Below the pieces are notes generated by a model. It had not been told where the DNA came from. It worked only from the letters and a program-made list of their open reading frames with translations, and did no database searches. From Mesocentrotus franciscanus (taxonomy: Eukaryota > Echinodermata > Echinoidea > Camarodonta > Strongylocentrotidae): a stretch of 64,000 nt of DNA. The stretch is from positions 6,290,272 to 6,354,271 of the forward strand of contig CP137675.1 of assembly GCA_037976565.1 (NCBI GenBank). Reading direction: 5' to 3'. The position numbers were made by a program, and so were the translations under genes. Shown one piece after another: positions 33,171-45,235 of the stretch. Position 1 is the stretch's first letter; every line of letters begins with the position of its first letter.

Positions 33171-36079
33171 GCTCTTCATGATCGTAAATACTTTAGCCTC
33201 CCCCACCCACTTTGAGAAACGTTCAGCGGGGCCTGCATGTAAGAGTGGTGGTGATGCGGATTTTTCCTGCCCCACCCAAACGATTTTGCTCATTACGCCA
33301 CTGCTTTAGTGGTCACCATTACGTACCAATATTTGCCTCGCACAATTTCAAATTTGGGCCCTCCTAAGAAATCTTGGATCCGCGCCTCCTGCTTACTTCT
33401 ATTTACTGAATTTTAATTGGGATGTGGGCAAAAGAAAAGAAGAAATGGAAATCTGCATGTAATACTTTGCAAGTTTAAGCTAGTAAATGTGCTACAACTG
33501 ATCATTTCAAGCGTATTAAGCGTATTATTATTTGTGACTCTAGCAGGTCACTGATAGGCGTGGGGTCAGGGCGGAGACCCCGGAAGCTCAGGGGATTTAA
33601 GCATTAAATTGCGGTCAGATGAGCATCCAGAGACCCGCCTTAGGGCTCTAGGTGGGGTCCAGGGTGCAGAGCCCCCGGAAGCTCAGGGGTTTTAGGCATT
33701 TGATTACGATCAGATTAGCATCCAAGGGCCTGCCTTAGGGCCCTAGGTGGATTCCAGGGGCAGAGCCCCGGAAGCTCAGGGTAGGTATTAAAATTGTTTT
33801 CATCCTTTTCTTTTCTTCTTCCTCGTTTTTGTTCCTTTTAGCTCTCCTCCCTTTCACCCCTTCTTTTGGGAGGGGGGAGGGAAGGCAAGGGCCTTTAGGT
33901 TCCCATCCCCAACTTGTTGGCGGGAGAATCGCAACTGATATCCCCCTTCTATTCTTCGTCCTCTTTATTTCATTCCCTTTATCTCCTTTTTTTCCTGTTT
34001 TCTTTCCCTTTCCTTCCTTCTCTCTTTTTTGTAGTTGCTGGGGGAGGCAACAACCTGGGAGGCAAGGCCATTTCGCCCCCCCCCCGATCTCCTATTTCCC
34101 CCTTTTCTTTCCCATTTCCTCTTCTTTCTTTCCCTTTCTCTCTTCTTTTTCATTTCCTTCTTTTCCTTCTCTCTCTCTCTCTCTCTCTTTTGGCGGGGGG
34201 CAAGGCCCCCTGGATCCGCGCCTTGGGGAGGCATCTGCCAATGTCCACATTTCCTGAAACATCCCAGAGTACAGAAGAAGAACTTATCAATTGCACTCAG
34301 CGCTCCAAATCCTTTGAATTTTCTGCAATACTAAATGTCTAATCACTTTTGTCCAGTTAATATACCGAGATACTGGCCAAAATCAGAGGAATATCTACAA
34401 TAAAGCACCTTTTTGGCTCAAAATTTATATTTCACACACTACATCACTCATTGAAATTGATATCAGGATGAAGGTATTTTAATTATCCATCTTTTGACAC
34501 CAAATACATGGTGATAAGAGGTTTTAGTTAAAAGTTATCTTTAAAACTCGATGTAAACACACCAAATAGGTCCTTAGTACACTAATGCACGTATATGCAT
34601 ACAGTTAATACACATGTGGGCAAAAATGTTGTTTTTGTGGAAATCAAATCAATGACTTTGGATTGCTATAACTTTTTATTGAAAAGATATATATGCCTCT
34701 CCCTCGCACAGGATATTGTCATTGTACATAAGCAAATTCCTGGAAAGTTATGAAAAATGCACCTCTCCGATTTTGATATATGGAAAATAATCTTTTTGAT
34801 AAAATTCAATATTTCGAAAAAATCACCAAAAATCATGTTTTTAACTTAAATTTGCTATGTAAATTAATCCTAATTTCGTTGAAATAGTTCAAATGTAGAT
34901 AATTTAATTTTCTTTCATATGACACCAAACTCATGGTGGTTCAAGGTTTCCTTACAATATTATTTACAAAATACTAATTTGTCGTCAAAGGGCCGCTTTT
35001 GGGGAGGGCTCCCTTGGCCACACCCACTTAGAACATGCCAGACGGTCGATTTGTTATATGGAGATATGCGATCTTTACATCTGTGCACATGATAATTGGT
35101 TTCCTTTCCAGCTAGGTTGACCCCCCTGGCTCCCGTACTAGTACATCTATCTCGTCTTAAGTCCGTTGTCACTCCGTCTAATTGCAGGATGGGGAACATT
35201 TTGAACAGGCTCAAAGTTCTAGAGCACCAAGCTTCCCGTCCAAGCCAGTCTGAGCCCGTCCATGAAGTTCGTAAACAGATCGTAAACAGTTGCTACTGAT
35301 TCACTCCGTTCGCACACAGTTTGAGCCCGTTTGGCAATATTTTACAGAACGTAGTGAGAACTAGTTTGGTGTGATGGGGCTTCACTTGAATGTCTTGATC
35401 TGCAAAGCTTGAAGCGTTGAAGTTGAACGGGAATGAGGAATGGCGAGAACGCGCTGGGTCTTTATAGCTCACGAGCCAGGATGGGATTGCACACGCTCTA
35501 TAGGAGCGCATTCGAACGCACTAAGAACGAGATGAGGACGAGTTGAACTGTCTCTGAACGGGGTGGTCGGGTTAAAAACTAGTTAGAACAAGTGGCAAAC
35601 TAGTTTAGAATGGGTTTGGACGTATTAGGAACGAGGTAAAACTAGTTAATAATGGGTTTAAACTGACTAGGCCTACGGACTGGCTTGGACTGCCTGGAAA
35701 TGGCAAATTTACCCGATCTGAACTTGATATGAACTGACTGTAGACGGGGTACAGACGAGAAGGACGTACTGAGGACTGTTTATGAACGAACTAGGATCGT
35801 ATTATAGACATTATTTACACATTCTTCCCCGGTTCCAGAACGTACGTATATAGTGAGAACTAGTTTGGTGTGATGGGGGCTTTAGAAAGAACTCTTTGTT
35901 TACCCGATTTTGTTCAGGTGTCTATGGAAAATTGTTATTAAAAGATGCATGTGTTCATAATTTCTCTCGTAATTTAGGTTAATAATTTTGTTCAAGGTAA
36001 ATAGAGGAAATTGTCTTTCTTCCTTTTCTCTTCCCACTTCCTTTTTCCTTCTGCCCGTTTCTTTCCCTTTTCCCCTTTT

Positions 36080-36567
36080 CCCAGGTAGCAAGCCCATATG
36101 GGGCCCATATGGGAATGATCTGGGTCACTTGTGCCATCTGGGCTGTTAAATGGAACCCATATAATGTATACCATATGGGGCCAATATTTAGTAACCCATA
36201 TGGGATCTATCTGGGCCAGCCCTTATGGGTCCCAGATGAGAATGAGCTGGGCGTACACATATGGGTAGAATATGAATACGCCCATATGGGTAACACATGG
36301 GGAAAATCTGGGTTAACCCACATGGGATATATCTGGGTTAACCAATATGGGTACCAGATGGGATTAAGCTGGGCATACCCATTTGGGCCCACTTTGGTAT
36401 GGGTCCCATCTGGGTCCCATCTGTCTTATATGGGTTTACCCATATGGGTCCCATATGCTTCTTGGGTGCAGATGCCTTAGGGCCCCAGATGGTTTTCCAT
36501 ATGGGGCCCATGTTTCAGAGAATATGGGACCCATGTGCATGGGTCCCACATGGGCTTGCTACCTGGG
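36080..36567. mobile_element. CATATGGG word island with terminal inverted repeats
   Basis: The ends CCCAGGTAGCAAGCCCATAT and its inverted partner (CATGGGCTTGCTACCTGGG) bound 488 bp made almost wholly of the words CCCATATGGG, ATCTGGG and TATGGGTCCCA, repeated every 10-20 bp in both orientations. The long frames it opens (MGPIW-like) follow from the words and are not genes. Confidence 0.85.
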
Positions 36568-37779
36568 TTATTATCCTTTCTGTCTCTCATTATCTCTCTC
36601 TCCCACTCTCTACTTCTTTTTTGCACTTTTACTTCGTTTTCTATTTATATAGGTATGTATAATGAAAATGAGATAGCAAAATGTGTATAATGATGGTCAT
36701 CTTGCGAGTAATAACCATTAACTACTCTCATCGGGCTCTCATCATTAATTTTTCTCTTCATTTTTGTTTTTTGATGGTGAATTATTGGGGGGATGATTGT
36801 ACAGGCCATCCCCCCCTGAAATATTGGGGGATATATCCCCCATCCCCCCGTGATCGACACCCCTGATCAGTTATCAGTTATGTCCTAGTTGGTCTACCCC
36901 TCTTTCTTCTTCAATCAGTTCCTCTTTGCAAGATGGTGTTTGCCAAGCTATACTTCCCAAGAAACCTCTGCTACTAAACACATATATGCAGATCATGTAT
37001 CATAACATTGTTGTAGCAAGGGTGTCAGTTTCCCCATACAAACTTGTTGAAACTAAAAAATATAAATTGCTGTTCTAAGTTCAATAAAATATACAGGTCA
37101 TAATCATAAAGGTATAATACATTTATAACCAATTGCCATGGATTGTCATGGCGAATTCGACTCCATTCGGGTGTTTACCCAATAAAAGGTGTTGTCAATC
37201 ACATAGAGTGGACTTCATTAAAACTAGGTAGGTCTTTTAATATGTAATGCACTGCGCACTCCGCCTAGCTTCCACCAACCATCCCTTACCGATATCTCAT
37301 CATTATATATTTTCTTTATCCTTGAGATTTATTGAAGGTCAGCTGGAGTAATTTTGTGCTGTAGCGAGTCACAGTTTTGCAGCCTGAGAGACCTGTACAC
37401 ACATTAATTTGTGATTCAACCAAATCTGGTGTCAGCGAATTATGACATTATACACATGGAAACAGACAACTATAAGACTTTCACAAACCTGATTTAACTT
37501 ATGGAGGCAAAGTGTCAATCTCACAGGAATGACTGATATTCTCTAATAAAATAAAAGACGTGAATCCAACATTTTTGTGACATACTGTGAAAAACTTGAT
37601 TTACAAAGAAATTCTTCATGAAAATGATTTCAACATGATGCAAAACAAATGACCAATGTTACATGTAATGTGACTGAGATATGCAGCGTAGACTGATCTA
37701 GTACCATAGGTTTGGAGGTAAAATCAATAATTATACAATATTGAATGGCCTTGAGTGGGATCCAAGGGTATCCCAAGAC
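36568..37779. other. Intergenic; second copy at 41746-42951
   Basis: No gene is seen. It has an inverted CAGGGGTGTCGAT end at 36854-36866, and AT-rich sequence with a few AATAAA-like words. The partner region differs by small indels. Confidence 0.5.
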
Positions 37780-37931
37780 GAAAATCCAATTGAAACCAAT
37801 TGAACACCAATTGAATTTTCAATTGGTTTCAGTTGGTTCCAATTGGTTTTAATTGGTCTCAATGGGACTTTAATAGGACTTCAGTTGGTTTCAATTGGTC
37901 AGTGGCCCTATTTTGGACTTCAATTGGTCCA
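37780..37931. mobile_element. CAATTG element, left end cut by gap
   Basis: Same as the start of the element at 42952; TATCCCAAGACGAAAATCCA is followed by CCAATTGAAACCAATTG words up to the N gap. Confidence 0.8.
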
Positions 37932-38431
37932 NNNNNNNNNNNNNNNNNNNNNNNNNNNNNNNNNNNNNNNNNNNNNNNNNNNNNNNNNNNNNNNNNNNNN
38001 NNNNNNNNNNNNNNNNNNNNNNNNNNNNNNNNNNNNNNNNNNNNNNNNNNNNNNNNNNNNNNNNNNNNNNNNNNNNNNNNNNNNNNNNNNNNNNNNNNNN
38101 NNNNNNNNNNNNNNNNNNNNNNNNNNNNNNNNNNNNNNNNNNNNNNNNNNNNNNNNNNNNNNNNNNNNNNNNNNNNNNNNNNNNNNNNNNNNNNNNNNNN
38201 NNNNNNNNNNNNNNNNNNNNNNNNNNNNNNNNNNNNNNNNNNNNNNNNNNNNNNNNNNNNNNNNNNNNNNNNNNNNNNNNNNNNNNNNNNNNNNNNNNNN
38301 NNNNNNNNNNNNNNNNNNNNNNNNNNNNNNNNNNNNNNNNNNNNNNNNNNNNNNNNNNNNNNNNNNNNNNNNNNNNNNNNNNNNNNNNNNNNNNNNNNNN
38401 NNNNNNNNNNNNNNNNNNNNNNNNNNNNNNN
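37932..38431. other. Scaffold gap, 500 N
   Basis: Exactly 500 N. The sequence after the gap restarts at a point equal to 33245 of the sequence before it, so the contigs overlap by about 4.7 kb. Confidence 0.98.
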
Positions 38432-41062
38432 GTGGTGGTGATGCGGATTTTCCTGCCCCACCCAAACGATTTTGCTCATTACGCCACTGCTTTAGTGGTC
38501 ACCATTACGTACCAATATTTGCCTCGCACAATTTAAATTTGGGCCCTCCTAAGAAATCTTGGATCCGCGCCTCCTGCTTACTTCTATTTTTAATTTTAAT
38601 TGGGATGTGGGCAAAAAGAAAAGAAGAAATGGAAATCTGCATGTAATACTTTGCAATTTTAAGCTAGTAAATGTGCTACAACTGATCATTTCAAGCGTAT
38701 TAAGCAGGGTCAGGGGCAGGCCCCCAGTGAAAGCTCAGGGATTTAAGCATTAAATTGCGGTCAGATGAGCATCCAGAGACCCGCCTTAGGGCCCTAGGTG
38801 GGGTCCAGGGTGCAGAGCCCCCGGAAGCTCAGGGGGTTTAGGCATTTGATTACGATCAGATTAGCATCCAAGGGCCTGCCTTAGGGCCCTAGGTGGATTC
38901 CAGGGGGCAGAGCCCCCGGAAGCTCAGGGGTAGGTATTACAATTGTTTTCATCCTTTTCTTTTCTTCTTCCTCGTTTTTGTTTCCTTTTAGCTCTCCTAT
39001 TTGCCTTTCCCTTCACCCCTTCTTTTTGGCAGGAGGAGGAAGGCAAGGGCCTTTAGGTTCCCATCCCCAACTTGTTGGCGGAGAATCGCAACTGATATCC
39101 CCTTCTATTCTTCGTCCTCTTTATTTCATTCCCTTTATCTCCTTTTTTTCCTTTTTCTTTCCCTTTCCTTCCTTCTCTCTTTTTGTAGTTGCTGGGGGAG
39201 GAGGCAACAACCTGGGAGGCAAGGCCATTTCGCCCCGATCTCCTATTTCCCCTTTTCTTTCCACTTCCTCTTCTTTCTTTTTCCTTCTCTCTTCTTTTTC
39301 ATTTCCCTTCTTTTCCTTCTCTTCTCTCTCTCTCTCTCTCTCTCTTTTGGCGGGGGGCAAGGCCCCTGGATCCGCGCCTGGGGGAGCAACTGCCAATGTC
39401 CACATTTCCTGAAACATCCCAGAGTACAGAAGAAGAACTTATCAATTGCACTCAGCGCTCCAAATCCTTTGAATTTTCTGCAATACTAAATGTCTAATCA
39501 CTTTTGTCCAGTTAATATACCGAGATACTGGCCAAAATCAGAGGAATATCTACAATAAAGCACCTTTTTGGCTCAAAATTTATATTTCACACACTACATC
39601 ACTCATTGAAATTGATATCAGGATGAAGGTATTTTAATTATCCATCTTTTGACACCAAATACATGGTGATAAGAGGTTTTAGTTAAAAGTTATCTTTAAA
39701 ACTCGATGTAAACACACCAAATAGGTCCTTAGTACACTAATGCACGTATATGCATACAGTTAATACACATGTGGGCAAAAATGTTGTTTTTGTGGAAATC
39801 AAATCAATGACTTTGGATTGCTATAACTTTTTATTGAAAAGATATATATGCCTCTCCCTCGCACAGGATATTGTCATTGTACATAAGCAAATTCCTGGAA
39901 AGTTATGAAAAAATGCACCTCTCCGATTTTGATATATGGAAAATAATCTTTTTTGATAAAATTCAATATTTCGAAAAAAATCACCAAAAATCATGTTTTT
40001 AACTTAGATTTGCTATGTAAATTAATCCTAATTTCGTTGAAATGTAGATAATTTAATTTTCTTTCATATGACACCAAACTCATGGTGGTTCAAGGTTTCC
40101 TTACAATATTATTTACAAAATACTAATTTGTCGTCAAAAGGGCCGCTTTTGGGGGGGGGCTCCTGGCCACACCCACCACTTAGAACATGCCAGACGGTCG
40201 ATTTGTTATATGGAGATATGCGATCTTTACATCTGTGCACATGATAATTGGTTTCCTTTCCAGCTAGGTTGACCCCTGGCTCCCGTACTAGTACATCTAT
40301 CTCGTCTTAAGTCCGTTGTCACTCCGTCTAATTGCAGGATGGGGAACATTTTGAACAGGCTCAAAGTTCTAGAGCACCAAGCTTCCGTCAAGCCAGTCTG
40401 AGCCCGTCCATGAAGTTCGTAAACAGATCGTAAACAGTTGCTACTGATTCACTCCGTTCGCACACAGTTTGAGCCCGTTTGGCAACATTTTACAGAACGT
40501 AGTGAGAACTAGTTTGGTGTGATGGGGGCTTCACTTGAATGTCTTGATCTGCAAAGCTTGAAGCGTTGAAGTTGAACGGGAATGAGGAATGGCGAGAACG
40601 CGCTGGGTCTTTATAGCTCCCGAGCCAGGACGGGATTGCACACGCTCTATAGGAGCGCATTCGAACGCACTAAGAACGAGATGAGGACGAGTTGAACTGT
40701 CTCTGAACGGGGTGGTCGGGTTAAAAACTAGTTAGAACAAGTGGCGAACTAGTTAGAATGGGTTTGGACGTATTAGGAACGAGGTAAAACTAGTTAATAA
40801 TGGGTTTAAACTGACTAGGCCTACGGACTGGCTTGGACTGCCTGGAAATGGCAAATTTACCCGATCTGAACTTGATATGAACTGACTGTAGACGGGGTAC
40901 AGACGAGAAGGACGTACTGAGGACTGTTTATGAACGAACTAGGATCGTATTATAGACATTATTTACACATTCTTCCCCGACCACAACCCGTTTTTACGAT
41001 TTTCTAGGACGGTTCCAGAACGTACGTATATAGTGAGAACTAGTTTGGTGTGATGGGGGCTT
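38432..41062. mobile_element. Right arm of the foldback element, second (allelic) copy
   Basis: Same as 33245-35882. The terminus TGATGGGGGCTT|TA is at 41051-41064. It includes a 31-bp stretch near 40979 that is missing from the first copy. Confidence 0.85.
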
Positions 41063-41258
41063 TAGAAAGAACTCTTTGTTTACCCGATTTTGTTCAGGTG
41101 TCTATGGAAAATTGTTATTAAAAGATGCATGTGTTCATAATTTCTCTCGTAATTTAGGTTAATAATTTTGTTCAAGGTAAATAGAGGAAATTGTCTTTCT
41201 TCCTTTTCTCTTCCCACTTCCTTTTCCTTCTGCCCGTTTCTTTCCCTTTTCCCCTTTT

Positions 41259-41745
41259 CCCAGGTAGCAAGCCCATATGGGGCCCATATGGGAATGATCT
41301 GGGTCACTTGTGCCATCTGGGCTGTTAAATGGAACCCATATAATGTATACCATATGGGGCCAATATTTAGTAACCCATATGGGATCTATCTGGGCCAGCC
41401 CTTATGGGTCCCAGATGAGAATGAGCTGGGCGTACACATATGGGTAGAATATGAATACGCCCATATGGGTAACACATGGGAAAATCTGGGTTAACCCACA
41501 TGGGATATATCTGGGTTAACCAATATGGGTACCAGATGGGATTAAGCTGGGCATACCCATTTGGGCCCACTTTGGTATGGGTCCCATCTGGGTCCCATCT
41601 GTCTTATATGGGTTTACCCATATGGGTCCCATATGCTTCTTGGGTGCAGATGCCTTAGGGCCCCAGATGGTTTTCCATATGGGGCCCATGTTTCAGAGAA
41701 TATGGGACCCATGTGCATGGGTCCCACATGGGCTTGCTACCTGGG
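41259..41745. mobile_element. CATATGGG word island, second (allelic) copy
   Basis: Same element as 36080-36567, one base shorter, with the same inverted ends. Confidence 0.85.
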
Positions 41746-43925
41746 TTATTATCCTTTCTGTCTCTCATTATCTCTCTCTCCCACTCTCTACTTCTTTTTT
41801 GCACTTTTACTTCGTTTTCTATTTATATAGGTATGTATAATGAAAATGAGATAGCAAAATGTGTATAATGATGGTCATCTTGCGAGTAATAACCATTAAC
41901 TACTCTCATCGGGCTCTCATCATTAATTTTTCTCTTCATTTTTGTTTTTGATGGTGAATTATTGGGGGATGATTGTACAGGCCATCCCCCACCTGAAATA
42001 TTGGGGGATATATCCCCCATCCCCGTGATCGACACCCCTGATCAGTTATCAGTTATGTCCTAGTTGGTCTACCCCTCTTTCTTCTTCAATCAGTTCCTCT
42101 TTGCAAGATGGTGTTTGCCAAGCTATACTTCCCAAGAAACCTCTGCTACTAAACACATTATATGCAGATCATGTATCATAACATTGTTGTAGCAAGGGTG
42201 TCAGTTTCCCCATACAAACTTGTTGAAACTAAAAAAAATAAATTGCTGTTCTAAGTTCAATAAAATATACAGGTCATAATCATAAAGGTATAATACATTT
42301 ATAACCAATTGCCATGGATTGTCATGGCGAATTCGACTCCATTCGGGTGTTTACCCAATAAAAGGTGTTGTCAATCACATAGAGTGGACTTCATTTAATT
42401 ATGACTAACAGGTAGGTCTTTTTAATATGTAATGCACTGCGCACTCCGCCTAGCTTCCACCAACCATCCCTTACCGATATCTCATCATTATATATTTTCT
42501 TTATCCTTGAGATTTATTGAAGGTCAGCTGGAGTAATTTTGTGCTGTAGCGAGTCACAGTTTTGCAGCCTGAGAGACCTGTACACACATTAATTTGTGAT
42601 TCAACCAAATCTGGTGTCAGCGAATTATGACATTATACACATGGAAACAGACAACTATAAGACTTTCACAAACCTGATTTAACTTATGGAGGGCAAAGTG
42701 TCAATCTCACAGGAATGACTGATATTCTCTAATAAAATAAAAGACGTGAATCCAACATTTTTGTGACATACTGTGAAAAACTTGATTTACAAAGAAATTC
42801 TTCATGAAAATGATTTCAACATGATGCAAAACAAATGACCAATGTTACATGTAATGTGACTGAGATATGCAGCGTAGACTGATCTAGTACCATAGGTTTG
42901 GAGGTAAAATCAATAATTATACAATATTGAATGGCCTTGAGTGGGATCCAAGGGTATCCCAAGACGAAAATCCAATTGAAACCAATTGAACACCAATTGA
43001 ATTTTCAATTGGTTTCAATTGGTTCCAATTGGTTTTAATTGGTCTCAATGGGACTTTAATAGGACTTCAGTTGGTTTCAATTGGTCCAATTGGCCCTATT
43101 TTGGACTTCAATTGGTCCAATTGAAACCAATTGAAATCCTTTTTAAAGTCTAATGGGGCCAATTGGTCCAATTGAAATCCCATTAAAGTCTAATGGGGCC
43201 ACTTGAAACCAATTGAAATCTTTTTTTAAAGTCTAATGGGGCCAATTGGACCAATTGAAACCAATTGAAATCCCATTAAAGTCTAATGGGGCCAATTGAA
43301 CCAGTTGAAATCCTTTTTTAAAGTCTAATGGGGCCAATTGAAACCAATTGAAATCCCATTAAAGTCTAATGGGGTCAATTGGTCCAATTGAAACCAATTG
43401 AAAATTCAATTGGTGTTCAATTGGTTTCAACCCATAGGACCCATAGAAACCAATAGGACCAATGCTCGATAGAAACTAATTGGACCAATAGAAACCAATA
43501 GGACCGATAGGACCGATAGAAACCAATAAGACCAATAGAAACCAATAGGACCGATATGATCAATAAGACCAATAGAACCCAATGGGACCAATAGAAACCA
43601 ATAGGACCAATAGAAACCAATAGGACCAATAGAAACGGTCCAATAGAAACCAACAGATCTTTGTATCTCATGAATATTCATTAGTATCCTCTACACGTGT
43701 CACAGAAAAATACATTTATCATGATTTGTTAAGCAAATTATGACAATGCACATCAATTTTGTGATTTGTATTTTCCTTCGGCAATTATTGACCAATAGAT
43801 TATTTTGTCTGATCATGTTACAATTACATGCACGTTTTAGCAATAGATATATTGATTATATGATTACTAACCAAGAAAAAACATGTATGTTATTATATAT
43901 GTTTGTACGAGCCTCAATCTACGTT

Positions 43926-44712
43926 AAAGGTGACGTTAAAGGTCGGTCCCCAGACGTAAATAATCATATCTGATTGATACACGTCTGTAAAAACCCAATA
44001 CACACACTACGATTGACTAGGCGTTGTGGCGTGCGCCTGTAATCCAGCTAACAGTGGAAGTTACAAACTGATTCAGCCGAGGACGCAGGTTCGAAACTGA
44101 GTCACGTCTTTCGGATGGTGACGTTAAAGGTCGGTCCCCAGACGTAAATAATCATATCTGGGGGGCATTTCATCAACATTTGTCCACCGACAACTGTCGG
44201 CGCCGACTAAATTTGACCAATCAGAGGCCTGGAAAATAGTCGGTGACAATAAAATTGTCGGTGAAAATGATATTAGTCGGTGAAAACCACCGACTAATTG
44301 TTTCATGAAACGCCCTCCTGATTGATACACGTCTGTAAAAACCCAATACACACACACTACGAGCCTGTATGTATGTTTGTACGAGCCTGAATCGCCAATC
44401 ATAATCCAGCTAACAGTGGAAGTTACAAACTGATTCAGCCGAGGACGCAGGTTCGAAACTGAGTCACGTCTTTCGGATGGTGACGTTAAAGGTCGGTCCC
44501 CAGACGTAAATAATCATATCTGATTGATACACGTCTGTAAAAACCCAATCACACACACACACTAGGCGTTGTGGCGTGCGCCTGTAATCCAGCCGAGGAC
44601 GCAGGTTCGAAACTGAGTCACGTCTTTCGGATGGTGACGTTAAAGGTCGGTCCCCAGACGTAAATAATCATATCTGATTGATACACGTCTGTAAAAACCC
44701 AATACACCCACC
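43926..44712 (+). mobile_element. Cluster of four SINE copies with 7SL-like head
   Basis: Copies: 43926-44009 (5' truncated), 44018-44358 (full, split by a MITE), 44400-44563 (head partly lost) and 44565-44712 (internal deletion). The full head reads GGCGTTGTGGCGTGCGCCTG then TAATCCAGCT; the B box is GGTTCGAAACT; the body has TTTCGGATGGTGACGTTAAA and CGGTCCCCAGACGTAAATAA; the tail is CCAATACACACAC. Confidence 0.8.
44161..44317. mobile_element. 157-bp MITE nested in SINE, CTG target duplication
   Basis: Same family and length as 30069-30225, opposite orientation. Flanked by CTG at 44158-44160 and 44318-44320; the neighbouring SINE copies show the uninterrupted site ATATCTGATTGATAC. Confidence 0.93.
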
Positions 44713-45129
44713 CCCCACTTTTCAAATGTCAATCTTAAATTCACTTCAAATGATCTTTGTGATGGAGTAAATGCATTTGAGATTAGAATATACCTATTGA
44801 CAGTTGCCAACATTGATTATGAAGTATCGATTTATCAATAGTTCTCGATTTACCAATTGCCAGTTGGTTTCAATGGGGACCAGTTGCCTTTCGGTTTCAA
44901 TGGAGACCAATTGCCAATTGGTTTCAATAGGTACCCATTGTTTCACTTTCCATGTACTCCAAATTGCCAATTGGTATTCAATTGGGATTCAATGGGGACA
45001 TTCAATGGGGATTCAATTGGATTTTCGTCTTGGGATATCCCACGAGCTGATAGGCATATATCACAAGTTGGCAAGATTAGTGAAATATCCTCAAAAGCAA
45101 GTGCAATATATACCTTTGTATCCAATGCT

Positions 45130-45235
45130 CAAAATACCGACGGGGGCGATGGGCGATTCGCCCCCGTGAGCTACGTAATCGCCTCCGTCAGACTGCTCAC
45201 GGGGGCGATTGCAAAATTAAAAATCGCCCCTGTGG
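45130..45235. repeat. GC-rich hairpin, CGCCCCCGTGAGC stem
   Basis: CGCCCCCGTGAGC (about 45160) pairs with GCTCACGGGGGCG (about 45196), with a second short stem around ATCGCC. A related hairpin lies at 45981-46019, so the two may be ends of one element. Confidence 0.6.

Larger units (their letters stand above)
30635..35882. mobile_element. 5.2-kb foldback element with ~2-kb arms
   Basis: Ends AAGCCCCCATCACACCAAA / TTTGGTGTGATGGGGGCTT, flanked by TA. The left arm (30635 to about 32760) is an inverted, imperfect copy of the right arm (about 33560-35882); the loop is about 32760-33560. Arm layout from the ends inward: GTTC/GAAC word region, an AT-rich 900-bp segment, a polypurine/polypyrimidine minisatellite, and units with GGGGCTCTGCCCC. 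No transposase is seen. Contig 2 starts in the loop and repeats only the right arm, to 41062. Confidence 0.82.
33245..37931. repeat. Duplicated block 1, contig 1 copy
   Basis: Collinear with 38432-43119 (4687 against 4688 bp) with scattered single-base and homopolymer changes. One indel: bases at 40979-41009 in the partner are missing near 35828. The block ends at the N gap. It is probably allelic overlap and not a real tandem duplication. Confidence 0.9.
38432..43119. repeat. Duplicated block 1, contig 2 copy
   Basis: Partner of 33245-37931. It starts at the first base after the gap, in the loop of the foldback element, and carries the right arm of that element to about 41062, the CATATGGG island at 41259-41745 and the start of the CAATTG element at 42952. 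No gene is seen in it. Confidence 0.9.
42952..45041. mobile_element. CAATTG word element with inverted ends, heavily interrupted
   Basis: Left end GGGTATCCCAAGACGAAAAT, right end complement GGGATATCCCAAGACGAAAA. The body (42975-43670 and 44830-45025) is made of CAATTG, CCAATTGAAACC, TCTAATGGGGCC and AATAGAAACCAATAGGACC words. The middle (about 43671-44760) is a later insertion holding four SINE copies and a MITE. Confidence 0.8.

Noticed and set aside
36109..36662. Open frames rich in MGPIW/YGSHMG (also 41168-41840)
   Set aside because: They are translations of CCCATATGGG words on either strand.
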